This document shows, piece after piece, positions 5,988 to 15,025 of a stretch of DNA of 22,298 bases (the stretch's first letter is position 1; every line of letters begins with the position of its first letter). The translations under genes were made by a program, and so were the position numbers. Origin of the DNA: a virus. The notes under the pieces were generated by a model, which was given only the letters and a program-made list of their open reading frames with translations, did not search any database and was not told where the DNA came from. The DNA lies in IMG/VR virus record IMGVR_UViG_3300025128_000384, positions 1 to 22,298 of that record. One strand, 5' to 3'.

Positions 5988-7622
5988 CCGAGCTAGTTTT
6001 TCAGCGTTTAAAACAGATTCTGTTCCGTATTCAATAAGGTTTCCGTCAGGGCCTATACCCATCATGCCAGTGGTTGTGGAAACAACTTCTGAACCGGGAC
6101 GTATTTTAGGTCTTTCCGACTCTAAAACAAGAGGGGCACTGACGAGTGTTTGCGTAAACCGTTCTCCTTGGCCTTCCGGTCCGTCCGTTGAACCGTAAGT
6201 GTATTGAACGTCCAACATTTCGATAGTTTCACTTAGTTTAGATTTAGTTATGCCATATTCTGCTTGGATTTCTTCATCAGACAAGTTTTTTAAATCATTA
6301 ACAAACGTTGCCCTAAGTTCGCCATACGACGGACGTTTCGTATATTCAAAACCTGTTTCGGTAATTTCCGGTTTAAAAGCTTCTGGATTTGGAACTCCAC
6401 CTTTTTCCATACCTTGCGGTTCTGGTCCGCGGACCGGGGGCCGCGCTCCAACCATGCCGCCGTCTGCAAACATGCCAAGACTTCCAATTCCTTGCTGTTG
6501 GTTTTGAAACTGACCTAATAATTTTTGTTGAAAGTCACCGCCGCCAAAGCCGTAGCTGTCTTGCACGTCAAAATGAGCGCGTTCCGCTTCATCTACCATT
6601 TCAACAAAGTCTTGTACTTTTCCTTCTAAAGCTCCCCCTAACGCGGCGGTTGCGCTTTGCATTTCTGGAGCAGTGTAAACTTGGTTTAAATAATTTCTGT
6701 AGTTCTCTAAAGGTGCGCCTTGCATACCAGCCATTTGCTGTCCAAATTGATTTTTCATTTGGTTCATTTGTTCAAACTGCCCACCAACTCCTTGTTGTCC
6801 ATACTGGTTTTGCATCTGTTCAAATTGCCCACCAACTCCTTCCATTTGTCCAATTTGATTTTGTGCAGGAGCTAAAGCAACAAAAGATTGAAGAAAAGAT
6901 GCTTGTTGGGAGGGATTTGCATCACCTGTGCCCATCATGTCCGCATTTGAAGTTGTCATATAACTTGGCGCGTTTCCCGCTTGTTGAGGACCTAGCATTT
7001 CATTTGAACCTGTAATTTCTCCCATAGCTCCAAGACCGGGAACTTTCATTGGGTCTGCAAAAGGAGAGTCCACGTAACCACCAAGGGCAAACCCCATAGC
7101 GGTAGAACCAAACCCTGACATGCCTGCAAGGTTAACGTCCCCTGCGGTTGTTCGATACGTTTGTGTTGGGTCGTTCATAACTGCTAAAGCAACCGCATTA
7201 GCTGCACCGCTCTCTTGGGCTCTATCTCCTGCGGCTTGCACAAAAGCATCAACGTCTTCGCCAGAAAAACCGGGATCTTCTGGAGCTACGGGTGCCGCTC
7301 CGCCTTCAAAAATAGGGACCACCCCGGTAAATTGTCCGGGAGACGCGGGTCCCGCATATTCTTCCGTCCGGGGACCAGCATTATACTCGGCTACCGCAGC
7401 GTTATAAGCGTCTGCGTCTGCCTTATAAGTGTCGAGGGCCGTGTTATATTCTCCAATTTGTGTGTTATATGTGTCAACCAACCCTTGATAGGGTTCCGCT
7501 AACGCCTGATATTCTGTGAGAGCCGTATTGTACGTGTTAATACGATCATCATAATCCTTCATAATTTCAGTATCGTAATCTGAGTACCGATATTCAGGAG
7601 ATGCGTATTGAACTATTGACAT
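5979..7622 (-). CDS. Putative virion protein with N-terminal tyrosine-heptad coiled coil
   Basis: 547 aa, family not recognised, last gene of the virion operon. Tyrosines at 24, 31, 38, 45, 52, 59, 66, 73 and 80 recur exactly every seven residues, usually with a hydrophobic residue at +3 or +4, predicting a long helical bundle. The middle is Gln/Met/Gly-rich, with GVGGQFEQM twice (about 262-294). Then come GIGSLG (378-383) and FADGG (385-389), both shared with neighbouring virion proteins. The C-terminal part (about 415-547) looks more ordered, with an EEIQAEYGITKSKLSETIEML helix pair and PKIRP (505-509), echoing the IRPL motif of the two genes upstream. No enzyme motif or signal peptide is seen. 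A tail-associated or internal structural role is likely from context. It starts two bases after the 1388-aa gene's stop. Confidence 0.85.
   Translation of the reverse strand: MSIVQYASPEYRYSDYDTEIMKDYDDRINTYNTALTEYQALAEPYQGLVDTYNTQIGEYNTALDTYKADADAYNAAVAEYNAGPRTEEYAGPASPGQFTGVVPIFEGGAAPVAPEDPGFSGEDVDAFVQAAGDRAQESGAANAVALAVMNDPTQTYRTTAGDVNLAGMSGFGSTAMGFALGGYVDSPFADPMKVPGLGAMGEITGSNEMLGPQQAGNAPSYMTTSNADMMGTGDANPSQQASFLQSFVALAPAQNQIGQMEGVGGQFEQMQNQYGQQGVGGQFEQMNQMKNQFGQQMAGMQGAPLENYRNYLNQVYTAPEMQSATAALGGALEGKVQDFVEMVDEAERAHFDVQDSYGFGGGDFQQKLLGQFQNQQQGIGSLGMFADGGMVGARPPVRGPEPQGMEKGGVPNPEAFKPEITETGFEYTKRPSYGELRATFVNDLKNLSDEEIQAEYGITKSKLSETIEMLDVQYTYGSTDGPEGQGERFTQTLVSAPLVLESERPKIRPGSEVVSTTTGMMGIGPDGNLIEYGTESVLNAEKLARLE
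6771..6841 (-). repeat. Direct repeat, 23-bp units 48 bases apart, encoding GVGGQFEQ twice
   Basis: Two 23-base copies (6771-6793 and 6819-6841) differ at one position and are in frame in the 547-aa gene. They encode two copies of GVGGQFEQM followed by NQYGQQ or NQFGQQ. The near identity suggests a recent tandem duplication or slippage. Confidence 0.85.
7383..7553 (-). repeat. 21-base periodic coding repeat: nine tyrosines at exact heptad spacing
   Basis: This codes for residues 24-80 of the 547-aa protein. Each seven-residue unit starts with Tyr, commonly YNTAL or YQGLV type, and the plus strand shows tta/gta at the matching 21-base spacing. The unit sequences have diverged while period and tyrosine are kept, implying selection on the helical register. 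Confidence 0.9.
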
Positions 7623-7624
7623 AA

Positions 7625-10600
7625 TTAAGCCCCCAAGCTGCCAATGCCGCTCTTCAAGAGTTGCGTTGTGGAGTCGTTAGGAAATAAAGCTGCGTATTTT
7701 TTTCTATCCACAGGACCGCTTGGAACAAGAGAACCTTGTTGATTGTTAAATCGGCTAGGCGCGTTGTTAACAGGCGCGTTATTATTAAACCGACTAGGAG
7801 GTTCTATTACTGGAGCTTTAGGTGCCACGACGGGCGCAGTATTAGAGTCACTAGTCGGTAAATTACTCTGGTTGTTGGTGGGAGTAACAACTGGAGAAAT
7901 TTGTTCATTTTTTATTATTTCACCGTCTAAATCTGTAGATTCTTCAGTTATTATCTGAGCAGCGGAGCCCGGAACTCTTCTAGCAAACTGTACTACATAA
8001 TTTCTTTCAAAAGCTTCTGCGGCTTGTTTTAAGAGCAAGTTCTTTTCGCGTTCTGAACGTCCTGTTTTTAAAACAAGTTTTAATAATTCTGGGTTTTCTA
8101 AAATTATACCAACACGACTAGCTTGAAGATTAGACGGAAGTTCCGCCATGTATTTTTCAACTAAATTTTGACCAAATCTAGCACCACGTCCTGCAACAAC
8201 AAGGTCTCCTACGCCGGATTCAAACCCTAAAATTCTTTTTAAGTTTGTTCCCGCGGCAGAACCACCCATTGCAGCTAAAAGTCTTATACCTTCTCCAACG
8301 TCCTTAAAGAACTCATCGGTTTGACCCGGTTTAGCTTTTCTAGTAAAAGCTTCTATTTCTGCCATCTTTCTTAAAAACCTTCTAGTGTCTTTAAGTTGGG
8401 TTTCTCCTATTATGCCGTTGGATTTCATCCATTCTGCAACAGATATGTTTCCATTAGGATGTTTTGCAAACAATCTGTTATAAGCAACATCTGGACGAAA
8501 TCTTTTTCCGCTACTAGCATTAAGCATAGTTTCGTAAATTGTAGTTCTTAAACCGTCTTTTAACTGTTGTTTAGACCAAGTTAGTCCTTTGTTAGGACTG
8601 TCTTTTAACGTTACTGTAAACCCGTCTTCCCCAACATCGTTAATCATATTCATGTACTTGTTCATTATGGCAAACGGGGTTTTTTGATTGTCAGATAAAG
8701 CTAAAGAAATAGCTGTAGTGGGGTTGGAGGTTTTATCAGGAAGAAGTTCGTATAAACCTATTCCGTTTTTAAAAGCCGCCTCTTCTTCAGCATTTGATTT
8801 TTTTGTTACTTCTAAAACGTTACGAGCTTTTTCAACATTATTTAAATCAAGTTCTAGTGCAGGAAACAATTTTACTAACCGTTTGTTGTTTGCTTTACTC
8901 ATCCAATCAGAAAGCCCACTTGTGTTTAAGGTTCCGTCCGGATTAAGTGCATCTGCACGAATTGTTCTTAAAAGAGTTTCTTCCGCTGATCTTAAACTAA
9001 CAGCTTGATTCATAGCTTCTGCTATTCTAGTATTAAGGCCCGGAATTGTTTTAATTAATTCTTCGTTGCGACCATACCATTGTCGCATTTTATCCATGTC
9101 TAATACGCCAGACTGTTGGTCAATATTACTTTGAAAATCTTCTAAAAGATTTTTTCCCGCACTTTGAAGTTCTTTTCTACCTGTCTCGGACAACAAATCT
9201 CTTGTGCTGCTTTCAAGTAATGTAGTGAGCGACTGAGTTATTTGATAATTTGCAATACCATCTAGCTGCGCAGCTTTCATAAAAGCTCCGTCTGCGGTCA
9301 TCATTCTATTAGCAATAGTTTCAATTGAAATTTTTGGGGCTCCGTTTTTCTTTGTGCCTAAAACTTCTCCTGCATAAGCCCTTGTAAAAACTTCGTTAAA
9401 AGCTCTGGAAAAACTTCGGGCAGTGTCATATGCCTGACTTACTCCAATATCCAATCCGTTTAAATCTGCTAGAAAAGCATCTGCCATTTCATAAGCCCAC
9501 CTAGACTCATCTTGCTTATGAGCGGCTGCTAAACGTTTACCCATGTTTAAAGCCCGACTTCTATACCGAACTAAGTCATAAGCATTTAGCCCTATTTTAT
9601 CTTTTCCGTCAGCCGCGGCTTGTTGTGCAAATTCTGACGCTTGTCTCTTTTGAGCTATTAAAAAGTTTGCTTGTGCATCTAAGGCGTTTGCTACTTCTCT
9701 AGTTCTTGGAGTAGAAAACTTTCCTCTTTTTGCACTAGCTTCTGACCTTAGAGCAGCTAAAATATCCTCTAAAGAGTCTCCATTGGATGTCATCGTTTCA
9801 ACAATTTGACTAGGCAATTTAGCATTATTTGTGCCTGCGATTTTATCCAAAGCGGTAGTTAAGCGTCGTTGCTCCGGAAGAACAGGGGGAGGAGTAGCGT
9901 CTGTTGAAGACAGACCTAACTCATCAGTTGTTGTTTTAACAAAATTTCGTAAGGTAAGAAGTTCGTCGGCCTTCATAATGTCGTTGGCAACACCTTCTGG
10001 CTCGTCATTAACAAGCCTGTTCCAAACAGATACAAAATTTGGAGTGTTTGTAGTAACACCTTCCTCATTTATGAAAGAGGTAAGTTCTATATCTCTTGGT
10101 ATTGTACGCCATAAACTCTGTTCGTCTTTACGTCCGGCAGTATATTGACTGTCCAACAATTCAAAAATTTTATTAGCTGCCGCTAAATCAACATTTTCAC
10201 CCTCTGGTCTAACTTTTTTAAAGGCAGATTCAGTTGCTTGAAATGCTGCGGCTAATTTTGAGGCAAGAGTAGCCTCAAACAAGTTTATTTGAGTAGAAGC
10301 AGCGTCTGCCAAAGAGGCTTTTGAACCATCAGCATACATAGCAAGCAAAGCTCTTCGTAAAGCTTCTATTGAATCTTGCATTTGTTTACCAGCGTCCTTG
10401 TTTAAACCCGTATTAGCTTCCAAAAATTGATTTTGAAGAGATAAAAGAGTTATGCTTGCTGATCTTGTCGCCGGGTCTAATTCTATTTTATTACCATCAG
10501 GACCCACAAGCCATTTATCAAACTCCGGATCATTAATAAGTTTAAAAATTTCTGCTGGGTTTTCATTATTTTTTTCTAATTGTTCAATTATAAAATTGCC

Positions 10601-11791
10601 CGCATCTGTTAACTCATTTTCAGTCATGCCGCCCGGCAATAAGTCTTTTACAGAAGTCTCTCCGTACATTTTTCTTTTGTAAAGATTATATAATCTGCCA
10701 CCCGTTTGTTGCCATAAAAAAGGTGTTTTATTTACTAGAAGGTCTGCACCAAAGGCTCCAAGAAGTCCGCCGCCCGCTTCCCCTGCAAAACGAACCCAAG
10801 GATTGTCCGGTGCAACTGATTGTGAGGCGTAAGTTCCGCCAAGACTAAGTGCCCCCGCGCTTCCTTCAACAAAAGCTGTTCTAAATGGATTACTATATGC
10901 GTAAGCTCCCATGCGGTTAACAACGTTTTCAACGCCTGCAACGGCTCTTGAAGAAATTGGAGTTTTAGTAACCCCGGTGCTACTAATAATAGGACCTATA
11001 AAATTTTTGGTATTATTAACGGCTATTGCACCGCCAAGATTAATGCCCTTAATTCCTGCCAACCAAGGTGTAGCGGCAAATCCAAGAACTTCAGGCGTGG
11101 CTTTTCCCATTTCGTAAGAAGCACTTGCTGATCCGGGAATAACAATTGGCTCATCACCCATAAAAAAATCTGTTGCCTTATCTCCTAAGAAACTTCCCAC
11201 AACATATCCACCCACGCCTGTTACAACAGGCACCCCTAACCGAACAGCCGCGGTCCAAGGGGTTAAAGGCGGAACTCCAGAAACAACTAAATTACCTAAT
11301 TTCATTCCAGCAAAAAAACCAGCAGTTCCACCGGAACCCCCCAAAGCGCGTCTTTTTACGCCTTCAATATAACCGGGGTTAATTTCTATTTTTCTGCCTT
11401 CATCATCTTCCGCAAATAATCTAATTATTTGTTCGTCAGACAAAGATTTTCCTTCTAAACCTAATTCTTTAAGAATAGGAGCGGTTCCGTTACGCAAGGA
11501 ATTATAAGTCATTTTTCCCTCGTAAACAGGGTCAAAAAGTAAAGACGTAACTACGCCGTTTGCAAAACCTTGTGCTGCGGAATCTATTCTTGCACCCGGT
11601 TGATTTGCATCTTTGGTATAGCTGTCCCAGTAATCCATAAACTCTACGGGGGAGAAGGTTAACTTAAAGTTTTCTTCTGAAAGACCTTCAACAACGGGTT
11701 CTTTTTTTTCAACAACCTCTTCTTCTACCTCCAAAGGTCTTATCGTTGGTCTAAGGGAGATGTTAGGAGCTAATGTACTTTCTTCTGCCAT
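7625..11791 (-). CDS. Very large internal virion (ejection-type) protein, 1388 aa
   Basis: The longest gene in the window. The N-terminus carries LAPNISLRPTIRPL (7-20), a near copy of the C-terminus of the preceding gene product, followed by an acidic VEEEVVEKKE stretch. Residues about 148-205, 235-275 and 305-355 are Gly-rich and hydrophobic (for example LGGSGGTAGFFAGMKLG and GEAGGGLLGAFGADLL), suggesting membrane insertion. The long middle (about 400-1290) is mostly charged helix. The tail (about 1290-1388) is Pro/Asn/Gln-rich and disordered, with PSRFNN twice, and ends in KKYAALFPNDS and GIGSLGA. Size, membrane-prone segments and position resemble large podoviral internal or ejection proteins such as T7 gp16 in kind, but no transglycosylase motif is visible. 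The function is inferred. By eye the gene is more A/T-rich than its upstream neighbour. Confidence 0.85.
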   Translation of the reverse strand: MAEESTLAPNISLRPTIRPLEVEEEVVEKKEPVVEGLSEENFKLTFSPVEFMDYWDSYTKDANQPGARIDSAAQGFANGVVTSLLFDPVYEGKMTYNSLRNGTAPILKELGLEGKSLSDEQIIRLFAEDDEGRKIEINPGYIEGVKRRALGGSGGTAGFFAGMKLGNLVVSGVPPLTPWTAAVRLGVPVVTGVGGYVVGSFLGDKATDFFMGDEPIVIPGSASASYEMGKATPEVLGFAATPWLAGIKGINLGGAIAVNNTKNFIGPIISSTGVTKTPISSRAVAGVENVVNRMGAYAYSNPFRTAFVEGSAGALSLGGTYASQSVAPDNPWVRFAGEAGGGLLGAFGADLLVNKTPFLWQQTGGRLYNLYKRKMYGETSVKDLLPGGMTENELTDAGNFIIEQLEKNNENPAEIFKLINDPEFDKWLVGPDGNKIELDPATRSASITLLSLQNQFLEANTGLNKDAGKQMQDSIEALRRALLAMYADGSKASLADAASTQINLFEATLASKLAAAFQATESAFKKVRPEGENVDLAAANKIFELLDSQYTAGRKDEQSLWRTIPRDIELTSFINEEGVTTNTPNFVSVWNRLVNDEPEGVANDIMKADELLTLRNFVKTTTDELGLSSTDATPPPVLPEQRRLTTALDKIAGTNNAKLPSQIVETMTSNGDSLEDILAALRSEASAKRGKFSTPRTREVANALDAQANFLIAQKRQASEFAQQAAADGKDKIGLNAYDLVRYRSRALNMGKRLAAAHKQDESRWAYEMADAFLADLNGLDIGVSQAYDTARSFSRAFNEVFTRAYAGEVLGTKKNGAPKISIETIANRMMTADGAFMKAAQLDGIANYQITQSLTTLLESSTRDLLSETGRKELQSAGKNLLEDFQSNIDQQSGVLDMDKMRQWYGRNEELIKTIPGLNTRIAEAMNQAVSLRSAEETLLRTIRADALNPDGTLNTSGLSDWMSKANNKRLVKLFPALELDLNNVEKARNVLEVTKKSNAEEEAAFKNGIGLYELLPDKTSNPTTAISLALSDNQKTPFAIMNKYMNMINDVGEDGFTVTLKDSPNKGLTWSKQQLKDGLRTTIYETMLNASSGKRFRPDVAYNRLFAKHPNGNISVAEWMKSNGIIGETQLKDTRRFLRKMAEIEAFTRKAKPGQTDEFFKDVGEGIRLLAAMGGSAAGTNLKRILGFESGVGDLVVAGRGARFGQNLVEKYMAELPSNLQASRVGIILENPELLKLVLKTGRSEREKNLLLKQAAEAFERNYVVQFARRVPGSAAQIITEESTDLDGEIIKNEQISPVVTPTNNQSNLPTSDSNTAPVVAPKAPVIEPPSRFNNNAPVNNAPSRFNNQQGSLVPSGPVDRKKYAALFPNDSTTQLLKSGIGSLGA
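7746..7798 (-). repeat. Short direct repeat encoding PSRFNN twice
   Basis: TTAAATCGGCTAGG (7746-7759) and TTAAACCGACTAGG (7785-7798) lie 39 bases apart in frame in the disordered C-terminal tail of the 1388-aa protein. They encode two PSRFNN units. Confidence 0.75.
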
Positions 11792-11794
11792 TTG

Positions 11795-14700
11795 TTAGTT
11801 CCCCAATGGACGAATTTTTGGTTTAAGTGAAATGCTAGGAGCCAGTTCAGAACTGGGTCTTCTTGAAATCACTTTTTGGCTCATTTTCGTGTCTGCCGCA
11901 GATAATTCATCTTCACTAGCAAAATTACTTAATTGTCCTACTGGACCCAAAAGTTCTTTTAACCTTCCAATTTCGTTAAGTTTTAATCTTGCATTTGCCA
12001 GTACCGTCTTGTCAATTGAATCTTCTGAAGCCAATAATCCCATTAATCTTGACTCTTCAACATCAATTGCGTCTGCCAAAAGAATTAACTTTTTAGCTTC
12101 GGAATCAGGGTTTGTAACAATCCTACCCGGAGTAGGGAACAATGTTCCTGTAGTATCCAAATCTGCAACTGCAAATCTTGGAGAAGAAGCTAAGGCAGAC
12201 CTTCCTAAAACGTAGACTAGTCTTACAAATTGTCTTCCTTCTTCTGTTTTTGAAAAAGTCTCTGAAAAAGCTTCTGGGCTGAAAAAACCGCCGCCAACCG
12301 CGTTTATCGCCGCAAATAGTGCAGAATAAGGGCCTGTACCGTTTCTAATTTTTTGTAAACTGTCTGAAACCAGTTTTTTATCTGAAGCCAACATTTTCAT
12401 GTTGCCAACGTTTACGGGCTGACCGTCTTCGCCCACTCCTGTAAACGACAAGCTGTTAACTATATCACCGTCTCGCCCTTGTAGCCACTTTTTAGCCGAA
12501 GCGCGTACTTTTTCACGACGATAAATTTCATTAGTTTGAGTTGGGTCCAACTTAAACGCATTAGGTGGAAGCTGACGAGGAAGACCATCAGGGCCAATGT
12601 ATGTAGCACCCCCGTCAAACGACATGCGCACAGAGTTTCCACCGCCCGCTTCAGAACCGGGAACAAGAAACGCCATAGCTGTAAACTTTTCAGTTCCAAT
12701 CTTTTGAAGAGAAGCAGACCCCGGAGTTTCTTTATTTAATTCATTCATTCTTTTTAAAGCAGCTTTTCCGGCTGGGGTAGACAAATCAATTGTAGATGTA
12801 ATCATTACACCGCTTCCATCCCCTCTAGGCATTGTAATTTTCATTAAATCGGGGTCTTTAAGTATATCATTACTCATGATGTTAACAGGTTTTTTCTCTG
12901 GATCGTTAAGATCAATCCGATACGTTACTATTCTGTTGCCTAAATTTTGAGTCTCGAACTTGTACTCAGGTTCAATTCCACGCAACCTGTTTCTTGTTGT
13001 TGGAGGTAACCCTAAGAAGGTGTTTTTACTAAAACCAAACTTTGTAAAGTACATAGCGTCTGTAATAACGGGCAAACCTTGCAAATAAGCTTTGTCTTCT
13101 TTGGATAACCTTCCAAACGCGGCTTTTGACATGCCAAACTTTGTAAAGTAATCCTTGTCGTTAACAGGTTCAACATACGCTGTAACAATGCTGTTATTGC
13201 CAGTTTTATTTATTAGATCATCTAATTCTATTTTAGATAAGTAAGGAGAAGTTCCTTTTAATAACGTTGTGCCTGCACTTGTTATGTTCCCCTCTGCATC
13301 TTTTGTTTCTCCTATAATTACGTCTGCGGTTAAAGTGTACTGTGTTCGATCAGTAAACATACCGAATGGAACGTCTCCGGTAAGAGCCGCACCAGACCCC
13401 GGTGAAGTAAGTTTAGCATAAAGGGCTGATCCGGGAACAGCGGGAACAATAGAGCCATCAGCTAATCTAAAGTTTTCTGCACTTTTGTCTGAAGGTGCAA
13501 CAAAAGCGGTAACGCTTACGTTTCCGAACCCATGTTTTTCTCGAAGTTCAATTAAACCACCTTGGGTTAAGGGTCCTTTATAAGTTTTTGTCTTTCCGGT
13601 GTCCTCGTCAAAAATACTGATAGTAAAAATATCATCATCTTTTATAGGTTTTGATAATGCAAGCGCTTTTGCTGCGGCAGCTTCAACATCTGCGGCTTTT
13701 TCTGTAGCCAACTTTTGCTGTGAAGACTGTAAAGCAGCCATATCAAGCTGACGAGCTTCTGCGTCTTGTGCTTGTTTAAACTTTAACAAATCACCTGAAC
13801 GAGCGCCAATGTTACCTAAAACAGGTTGAGCCACTTGCGCTAACCGCTCCGCAGGACTCATCGCAGTCTCTCCGGGAGTTGCAAACGCCAAAGCGCCCTG
13901 CGCAATGTCAAACAACATCTGCGCCTTAGTCATTCTCTTCTGCTCATCATAAGCAGCTTGTTGGTCTTTTGCGCCTAAAAGTTGAGAAAAAAGTTTTTTA
14001 TCTTGATTAAAAAGCTCTTGATCGCGACTTATTTCGGGAGCAGAAATTGTTGATACGTTTTCGTTTTGATTTGGTCTAAGCTGTGGTCTTAAACTGCGAA
14101 GAAGATCATTAGTTCCACCAGCGACACGATCAGTGTTTGTGGGTGCAAAATACTGAACCGCGCCGCCTTGTCTAAAATTTACCGGGGCCGCCCCTCCCGG
14201 AGCAGCCATAGCCATTTGTTCTGGACCCGGCGGGGGCCCTTCCATGTTTACCGTGGACATAATGCCCTCGGCCATTGGTCCCTCAATCGGGGTTGTCATT
14301 TGGTCTTGAGCTAAACCTCCAATCCCTTGATCAACCGCCGCCATCTGCATGACGGGCTGTAAAAGAGTTAGGACCGACTCAGGTGTTTGTTGTGAATCTT
14401 CTGGACCAACCACTCCTGCAAGCTCCTCGTACCGCGCTTCAAGAGGTAACTCGTCACCTCTGATGGAGTTGATTACTGTGGCGTAGTCTCCTGCTTCTGC
14501 CGCCGCGTCCATTGCTTCCATGCTTTGTGCAGAATCAACTAACATGCCTTCCAAAACCGCCGGATCAAAAGGTCCTTGGTCCGCGGCACCCGGAGGAGCC
14601 ATCGCGGCACCCGGTGGCATGGGTGGTGGACCCATTGGCCCCGGAGCCATTCCGCCTTCTTGCATTTGAAGGGGCGGCATTCCTCGGTTTGCTTCTTCTT

Positions 14701-15025
14701 CTGCAAAACTAGGGTTGTTTTGTAAGATTGAAATATACTCTTCTAGGGGCATTCCCAAAGACTCCGCCCTAGCTTGCAAGTTCATCATCATTTGATCTTG
14801 TGCGCTCATTTCAGGCTTCGGAGCCATTTGAGCGGCAGGGGCCATTTGAGGAGTAGGGGCCATTTGAGGTGCCATACCCATTGGACTTCCACCTTCCTGC
14901 ATGGGTAATACGCCTCGGCCCATCAGTATATCTTTTTGAGTCACGGCTCCATCACCACTAAGGTCAGGAAAAGCTGCGCCCCCTTTGGCAAACATCTGCC
15001 GTTGCATAACACTTCTATTCATCAT
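11795..15025 (-). CDS. Large virion-associated protein with dockerin-like calcium loop, 1076 aa
   Basis: The N-terminus reads MFAKGGAAFP and then a textbook calcium loop, DLSGDGAVTQKD, with ligands at D21, S23, D25, T29 and D32 in dockerin/EF-hand spacing. A Met/Pro/Ala-rich low-complexity region follows (42-285) with repeated MAPQ/MAPT units, MQEGG at 42-46 and 121-125, and FRQGG at 284-288. Residues about 330-450 look helical. The rest is mixed beta-rich sequence with a 33-residue tandem unit starting YFTKFG at 626 and 659. The last 16 residues, LAPSISLKPKIRPLGN, repeat the start of the next gene product. The start overlaps the previous stop (TAATG); Met1 or Met2 could be used. I do not recognise a named family. 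An internal, adhesin-like or ejection role is inferred from gene order. Confidence 0.83.
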   Translation of the reverse strand: MMNRSVMQRQMFAKGGAAFPDLSGDGAVTQKDILMGRGVLPMQEGGSPMGMAPQMAPTPQMAPAAQMAPKPEMSAQDQMMMNLQARAESLGMPLEEYISILQNNPSFAEEEANRGMPPLQMQEGGMAPGPMGPPPMPPGAAMAPPGAADQGPFDPAVLEGMLVDSAQSMEAMDAAAEAGDYATVINSIRGDELPLEARYEELAGVVGPEDSQQTPESVLTLLQPVMQMAAVDQGIGGLAQDQMTTPIEGPMAEGIMSTVNMEGPPPGPEQMAMAAPGGAAPVNFRQGGAVQYFAPTNTDRVAGGTNDLLRSLRPQLRPNQNENVSTISAPEISRDQELFNQDKKLFSQLLGAKDQQAAYDEQKRMTKAQMLFDIAQGALAFATPGETAMSPAERLAQVAQPVLGNIGARSGDLLKFKQAQDAEARQLDMAALQSSQQKLATEKAADVEAAAAKALALSKPIKDDDIFTISIFDEDTGKTKTYKGPLTQGGLIELREKHGFGNVSVTAFVAPSDKSAENFRLADGSIVPAVPGSALYAKLTSPGSGAALTGDVPFGMFTDRTQYTLTADVIIGETKDAEGNITSAGTTLLKGTSPYLSKIELDDLINKTGNNSIVTAYVEPVNDKDYFTKFGMSKAAFGRLSKEDKAYLQGLPVITDAMYFTKFGFSKNTFLGLPPTTRNRLRGIEPEYKFETQNLGNRIVTYRIDLNDPEKKPVNIMSNDILKDPDLMKITMPRGDGSGVMITSTIDLSTPAGKAALKRMNELNKETPGSASLQKIGTEKFTAMAFLVPGSEAGGGNSVRMSFDGGATYIGPDGLPRQLPPNAFKLDPTQTNEIYRREKVRASAKKWLQGRDGDIVNSLSFTGVGEDGQPVNVGNMKMLASDKKLVSDSLQKIRNGTGPYSALFAAINAVGGGFFSPEAFSETFSKTEEGRQFVRLVYVLGRSALASSPRFAVADLDTTGTLFPTPGRIVTNPDSEAKKLILLADAIDVEESRLMGLLASEDSIDKTVLANARLKLNEIGRLKELLGPVGQLSNFASEDELSAADTKMSQKVISRRPSSELAPSISLKPKIRPLGN
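13035..13150 (-). repeat. Tandem 99-base (33-codon) unit in the 1076-aa gene
   Basis: A 17-base identity (13035-13051 and 13134-13150) encodes YFTKFG at residues 659 and 626. Both copies continue as FSK/MSK, then a short helix, then LRG or LQG, so the unit is a real 33-residue protein repeat with diverged remainder. Confidence 0.75.
14810..14875 (-). repeat. Met-Ala-Pro low-complexity repeat
   Basis: Residues 51-72 of the 1076-aa protein contain four MAP units spaced by one to three residues. On the plus strand GCCATTTGAG recurs three times. It is probably a flexible linker prone to slippage. Confidence 0.75.

Noticed and set aside
6389-7015. Plus-strand 208-codon open frame
   Set aside because: It lies wholly inside the 547-aa minus-strand gene, has no ribosome site and its translation is low-quality, Leu/Phe-rich shadow sequence.
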